Assembly: GCA_964621905.1 (NCBI GenBank)
Contig: CAZUNG010000001.1
Coordinates: forward strand, 358,830 to 422,829
Direction of reading: 5' to 3'
DNA length: 64,000 nt
From: Ruminococcus_G sp964621905
GTDB taxonomy: Bacteria > Bacillota > Clostridia > Lachnospirales > Lachnospiraceae
Shown here piece by piece: positions 61,307 through 64,000 of the stretch. How positions within the stretch are numbered: position 1 is the stretch's first letter; each line of letters starts with the position of its first letter. A model generated the notes under the pieces. That model searched no databases. It was given only the letters and a program-made list of their open reading frames with translations, and was not told the origin of the DNA. The position numbers and the translations under genes were made by a program.

Positions 61307-61579
61307 TTAACTCTCCATATAAAATAATCCATGTCTGTTACAGTACCAAAACAGCCTGCCATGTGCCTGGACAGGAATACGTACCTGCAGTTCCCATTCA
61401 GGATACTGCTTGTTAAGCAGCATACTGTCCCCCGTCATCATTGCCACCATTAGTTTTTCATTTTCACCGGCTTTCTGTGGCTGCAGTGCTTTCATTTTTT
61501 TGCCGCAGCAGGAGATGCCTGCGTCTGTCATTGCAGTCATCATGTTTGCGCAGTCAGGGCAGATATTTAAAGATTTCAG
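61307..61579 (-). CDS. Small zinc-knuckle protein, start uncertain
   Basis: On the minus strand an open frame reads LKSLNICPDCANMMTAMTDA and GISCCGKKMKALQ, a CPDC...CC layout like the metal knuckle of desulfoferrodoxin N-domains, followed by a region with WELQVRIPV and GLFYMES. The first ATG (61543) falls after CPDC and would split the metal site. The only upstream start-like codon in frame is a CTG at 61577-61579, so I extend to it with low certainty. It follows the AraC gene by 17 bases on the same strand. The alternative is a short product of 78 residues or a truncated gene. Confidence 0.5.
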   Translation of the reverse strand: MKSLNICPDCANMMTAMTDAGISCCGKKMKALQPQKAGENEKLMVAMMTGDSMLLNKQYPEWELQVRIPVQAHGRLFWYCNRHGLFYMES

Positions 61580-61596
61580 ATAACCATGATTTTCTG

Positions 61597-62448
61597 CTAA
61601 CGCATCAGCTTGCGAAATGTCTTGGGCGCACAGCCAATTTTGTCTGTAAAAAGATTAGTAAAACTGGCATTATTTGCATATCCCACCTCAAAGGCAATCT
61701 CTGTGATGGTCTTATTCGTCTGGACAAGAAGAAGTTTGGCTTTATTCATCCTGGCATTGGTGATATATTCACGGGGAGAATATCCTGTCTCCTGTTTGAA
61801 GACATATGAAAAGTATGCAGGGCTCAATCCCACTATTTTTGCGAGCTGCTCCATGGTAATGTGGCGGTCGATATTTTCCTGGATATAAGTCAGACTCTGT
61901 TCAATGGGTTTATTTCTAACACTCTGATACATCTCTCTGGTCTGAAGCAGAAGCGTTAAAAATTTGTAGACACGAAGAGAGGCGTCGATGATATTTTCCG
62001 TATCATTTTTCTCATAAAAATCCAGCGTGTTTTTCAACAGATTACCGATCAAATGATTGTTTTTCGAGCTGATCCGCGGACCTTTGGTGCTGAGTATATA
62101 ATGGCAGATCTCCCTGGAGTTGGATCCCTCGAATCCGTAAAAGTAAAATTCCAGCCCCTCGTACGCTCTGTAATAATGAGGTTCCCGGCAGTCAAGCAAA
62201 ATCACCTCTCCCGGACCCGCATCGAAAATCTTATCTCTGAATTCCACATGAAACATTCCCCTTTCCACATACATCAAAAGCAGTGTAGGATATGTCTCTC
62301 TTCTTATATAGTAATTGGCCGAACAGTAATAATGGCCCGTCCAGGTAGGGTAAAACAGCAATTCTTCCGCCAGTTTGGGAGGAAGGAACGCATGCTCTAC
62401 AGACTTTGTATAGACGCCGGCAGTCAGGTTTTCAAATACCGATTTCAT
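61597..62448 (-). CDS. AraC family transcriptional regulator with cupin sensor
   Basis: A 283-residue regulator. The N-terminal half (about residues 45-130) is a sugar-type cupin domain (FRDKIFDAGPGEVILLDCRE). The C-terminal double helix-turn-helix (about 180-283) carries HITMEQLAKIVGLSPAYFSY and TITEIAFEVGYANNASFTNL. GAGGGG lies about 8 bases before the ATG. It is divergent from the URO-D-like gene, the likely target, whose promoter has a good TATAAT (62584-62589) but no -35, consistent with activator dependence. Confidence 0.92.
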   Translation of the reverse strand: MKSVFENLTAGVYTKSVEHAFLPPKLAEELLFYPTWTGHYYCSANYYIRRETYPTLLLMYVERGMFHVEFRDKIFDAGPGEVILLDCREPHYYRAYEGLEFYFYGFEGSNSREICHYILSTKGPRISSKNNHLIGNLLKNTLDFYEKNDTENIIDASLRVYKFLTLLLQTREMYQSVRNKPIEQSLTYIQENIDRHITMEQLAKIVGLSPAYFSYVFKQETGYSPREYITNARMNKAKLLLVQTNKTITEIAFEVGYANNASFTNLFTDKIGCAPKTFRKLMR

Positions 62449-62647
62449 GAAATTTCCCCTCTTTCTTTAGGTCTTACTATCATTATACCTTGCTGGTATT
62501 TAATCTCAACCGGAATCCCATCATATCTAAAACCAGATGAAGTTTAACAAAAACCAGAGTATGGGATTAGATGAAATTATTTATATAATAGATAGTATGA
62601 ACCGGTCAAATAAAAATATTTTTCAAAAAAGGAAAGGTATCACAATC

Positions 62648-63931
62648 ATGCATAACAGAATTTCAAAGGAAGAGGCTGCACATCTGCGTGCGCTTGCCCT
62701 TCAGGTAAAAGAAATATCGGGCGACCCGAAATGGGAAGCAAAACGCCGGCTGTGGACAAAACTTAACAAGCTGGAAAGAACCAGACCTCTGGTGATTTTT
62801 CCGCCGGAATGCTGGCATGAACTGGTCCCGGAAGATACTTTGAAAGTAAAAGATCCTGTATTCCGGACAGTTGAGAAAGAGATGCAAATGAGAATATACC
62901 GGGCGGAACATTTCAATGACGATGTTGTGCTCACAGATGTTTTGTATATTCCCTATGAAACACACGTGACAGACTGGACGGACGACCGTGTACGTCCGTA
63001 TGATGACAGACCAGACCACGCTGCCTGTTTTCACCCCTGTATCAACGAGGTCAGTGATATGAAAAAAATGAAGCTTCCAAAGCTTACAGTACATGAAGAA
63101 AATTCCCGTGAAAACTTTTCTCTCGCAAAAGAAATTCTGGGAGATATCCTGAACGTCGTAGAAGGAGAACCGTTTACAGCATCCACGCATCAGTCCATCA
63201 TGGGATGGGGAAACAGCCTGATCGATATCTGGTGTGAACTAAGAGGGCTGGAACAGGTGATGTATGATCTGTACGAAGAACCGAACCTGACGCACGAAGC
63301 CATGTCCATTCTCTATGAAGGCCGTCTCGGATACCTGAAAAAAGGGATCGAGCTTGGCATCTGGAAGCTGAATAACAACGAGTATATGGTAAACGGAACA
63401 GCGACTGCCTGTGGCTCCAATGGTCTTGCATACACAGACCTCCTGCCTTCAGAAGACTACGAAGGAACTGTCCGCATGAAGGATCTGTGGGGATATTGTA
63501 TGGCACAGGAATTCACCGCAGTTTCACCGGATATGCTGGAAGAATTTGTACTTCCATACCAAAATAAACTCTCTGCGCTGTTCGGTATGAATGCATATGG
63601 ATGTTGTGAAAACATGAACAAAAAATACGATGTCGTGACGAGATACATACCGAATCTCAGGCAGATTGCAGTCAGTGCATTCTCTGACATCGACATTGCC
63701 GCTGAACAAATCGGCGGAAAGTATGTGATGAGCTGGAAGGTCAACCCAACCGATGTGTTCCATACTTTTGACGAAAAGCGCATCCATGACATGATTGCCC
63801 ATGGTATGGATGTATCCAAAGGAAATCCGCTGATTGTTGAACTTCGGGAAGCACAGACATGCTGCGGCCATATCGAACACGGTTCTTCCTGGATTGATAT
63901 CTGTATGGACCTGGCACGAAGCTATGAATAA
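62648..63931 (+). CDS. Uroporphyrinogen decarboxylase-fold methyltransferase-like protein
   Basis: A 427-residue protein of the URO-D/MtaA-like group, annotated broadly as URO-D or cobalamin-independent methionine synthase-like. Features are FPPECWHELVPEDTLK near residue 50, GWGNSLIDIWCELRGLE near 190, a Cys/His-rich end LREAQTCCGHIEHG and AYGCCENMNKKYDVV near 320. The Cys-Cys and His residues could bind zinc or a corrinoid methyl donor. I start at 62648 with GGAAAGG about 10 bases upstream; an earlier frame start at 62537 lacks one. It is not a heme-path enzyme by context. Another gene follows 27 bases later. Confidence 0.8.
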   Translation: MHNRISKEEAAHLRALALQVKEISGDPKWEAKRRLWTKLNKLERTRPLVIFPPECWHELVPEDTLKVKDPVFRTVEKEMQMRIYRAEHFNDDVVLTDVLYIPYETHVTDWTDDRVRPYDDRPDHAACFHPCINEVSDMKKMKLPKLTVHEENSRENFSLAKEILGDILNVVEGEPFTASTHQSIMGWGNSLIDIWCELRGLEQVMYDLYEEPNLTHEAMSILYEGRLGYLKKGIELGIWKLNNNEYMVNGTATACGSNGLAYTDLLPSEDYEGTVRMKDLWGYCMAQEFTAVSPDMLEEFVLPYQNKLSALFGMNAYGCCENMNKKYDVVTRYIPNLRQIAVSAFSDIDIAAEQIGGKYVMSWKVNPTDVFHTFDEKRIHDMIAHGMDVSKGNPLIVELREAQTCCGHIEHGSSWIDICMDLARSYE

Positions 63932-63958
63932 TCAAGTCATTCGTAAAGGAGGAGGGAA

Positions 63959-64000
63959 ATGGAGAGAGAAAGGAAACAGAACGTACTGGAACTAAGGCAT
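63959..64000 (+). CDS. N-terminal fragment of a following gene
   Basis: GGAGGAGGG lies just before an ATG at 63959, giving MERERKQNVLELRH before the window edge. This is too short to identify, though it is the next gene in the URO-D-like operon. Confidence 0.6.
   Translation, partial: MERERKQNVLELRH

Noticed and set aside
1..64000. CRISPR array, tRNA, rRNA, insertion sequence or prophage
   Set aside because: No regularly spaced repeats, no cloverleaf with anticodon, no rRNA core sequence, and no transposase, integrase or capsid-type product was seen anywhere.

Overview
The window looks like a chromosomal segment of a spore-forming, low-to-mid GC anaerobic Firmicute, most likely a Lachnospiraceae-type Clostridia. 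This rests on gene content and order: rqcH/yicC/remA/gmk/rpoZ/rimO/pgsA/cinA, rex, SpoIIIE-type FtsK, Csp-like subtilases, NfnAB, a meso-DAP dehydrogenase and several Bce/PadR-type modules. Purine-rich Shine-Dalgarno sites precede nearly every gene. I see no rRNA, tRNA, CRISPR array, insertion sequence or prophage.

Layout. 1-4.5 kb (minus strand): the first codons of an NSS-family transporter, a P-type cation ATPase and the NFACT ribosome-quality-control factor RqcH. 4.6-9.9 kb (plus): housekeeping run yicC-remA-gmk-rpoZ-rimO-pgsA-cinA. 9.9-13.8 kb: a probable spore-related block with two methionine-rich proteins, a Cys/Gly-rich protein and two subtilases. 13.9-24 kb: icd, an ABC-F ATPase, rex, nnr, alr, mazF without a visible antitoxin, a CNNM/CorC protein, yebC and a TepA/ClpP-like protease. 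24-35 kb: AGCS alanine transporter, M18 aminopeptidase, uppP, ftsK/spoIIIE, a zinc-ribbon/TPR/chitobiase-C-like protein, NfnAB, two tandem small Cys-rich proteins and rlmH. 35.4-40 kb: a complete Bce-type peptide-sensing and resistance module (regulator, kinase, ATPase, permease).

40-52.7 kb is accessory: a secreted CAP protein, a second ABC-F protein, a PadR/DUF1700/DUF4097 operon, a cell-surface 5'-nucleotidase, a radical SAM protein paired with a TetR regulator, ddh, a Na/Pi cotransporter with PhoU domain and an AraC regulator. 52.8-59 kb: a flavin-fold protein, then a LysR gene divergent from a small protein-MATE-aldo/keto reductase-iron alcohol dehydrogenase-DUF6282 operon whose last gene is broken by a frame change with probable internal deletion. 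59-64 kb: an XRE/zinc-ribbon regulator, a PiT phosphate permease behind a striking 21-bp inverted repeat, a MIF-like protein, a small zinc-knuckle ORF, an AraC regulator and a URO-D-fold methyltransferase-like protein whose neighbour runs off the edge.

The most distinctive signals are regulatory palindromes sitting in or beside promoters (PadR, the radical SAM/TetR pair, the Bce operon, the PiT leader) and small proteins of biased composition (Met-rich pair, Cys-rich pair, Cys/Gly-rich protein). No single locus can be declared a new system from sequence alone. The best candidates are the PiT leader repeat, the radical SAM/TetR pair and the Met-rich pair.
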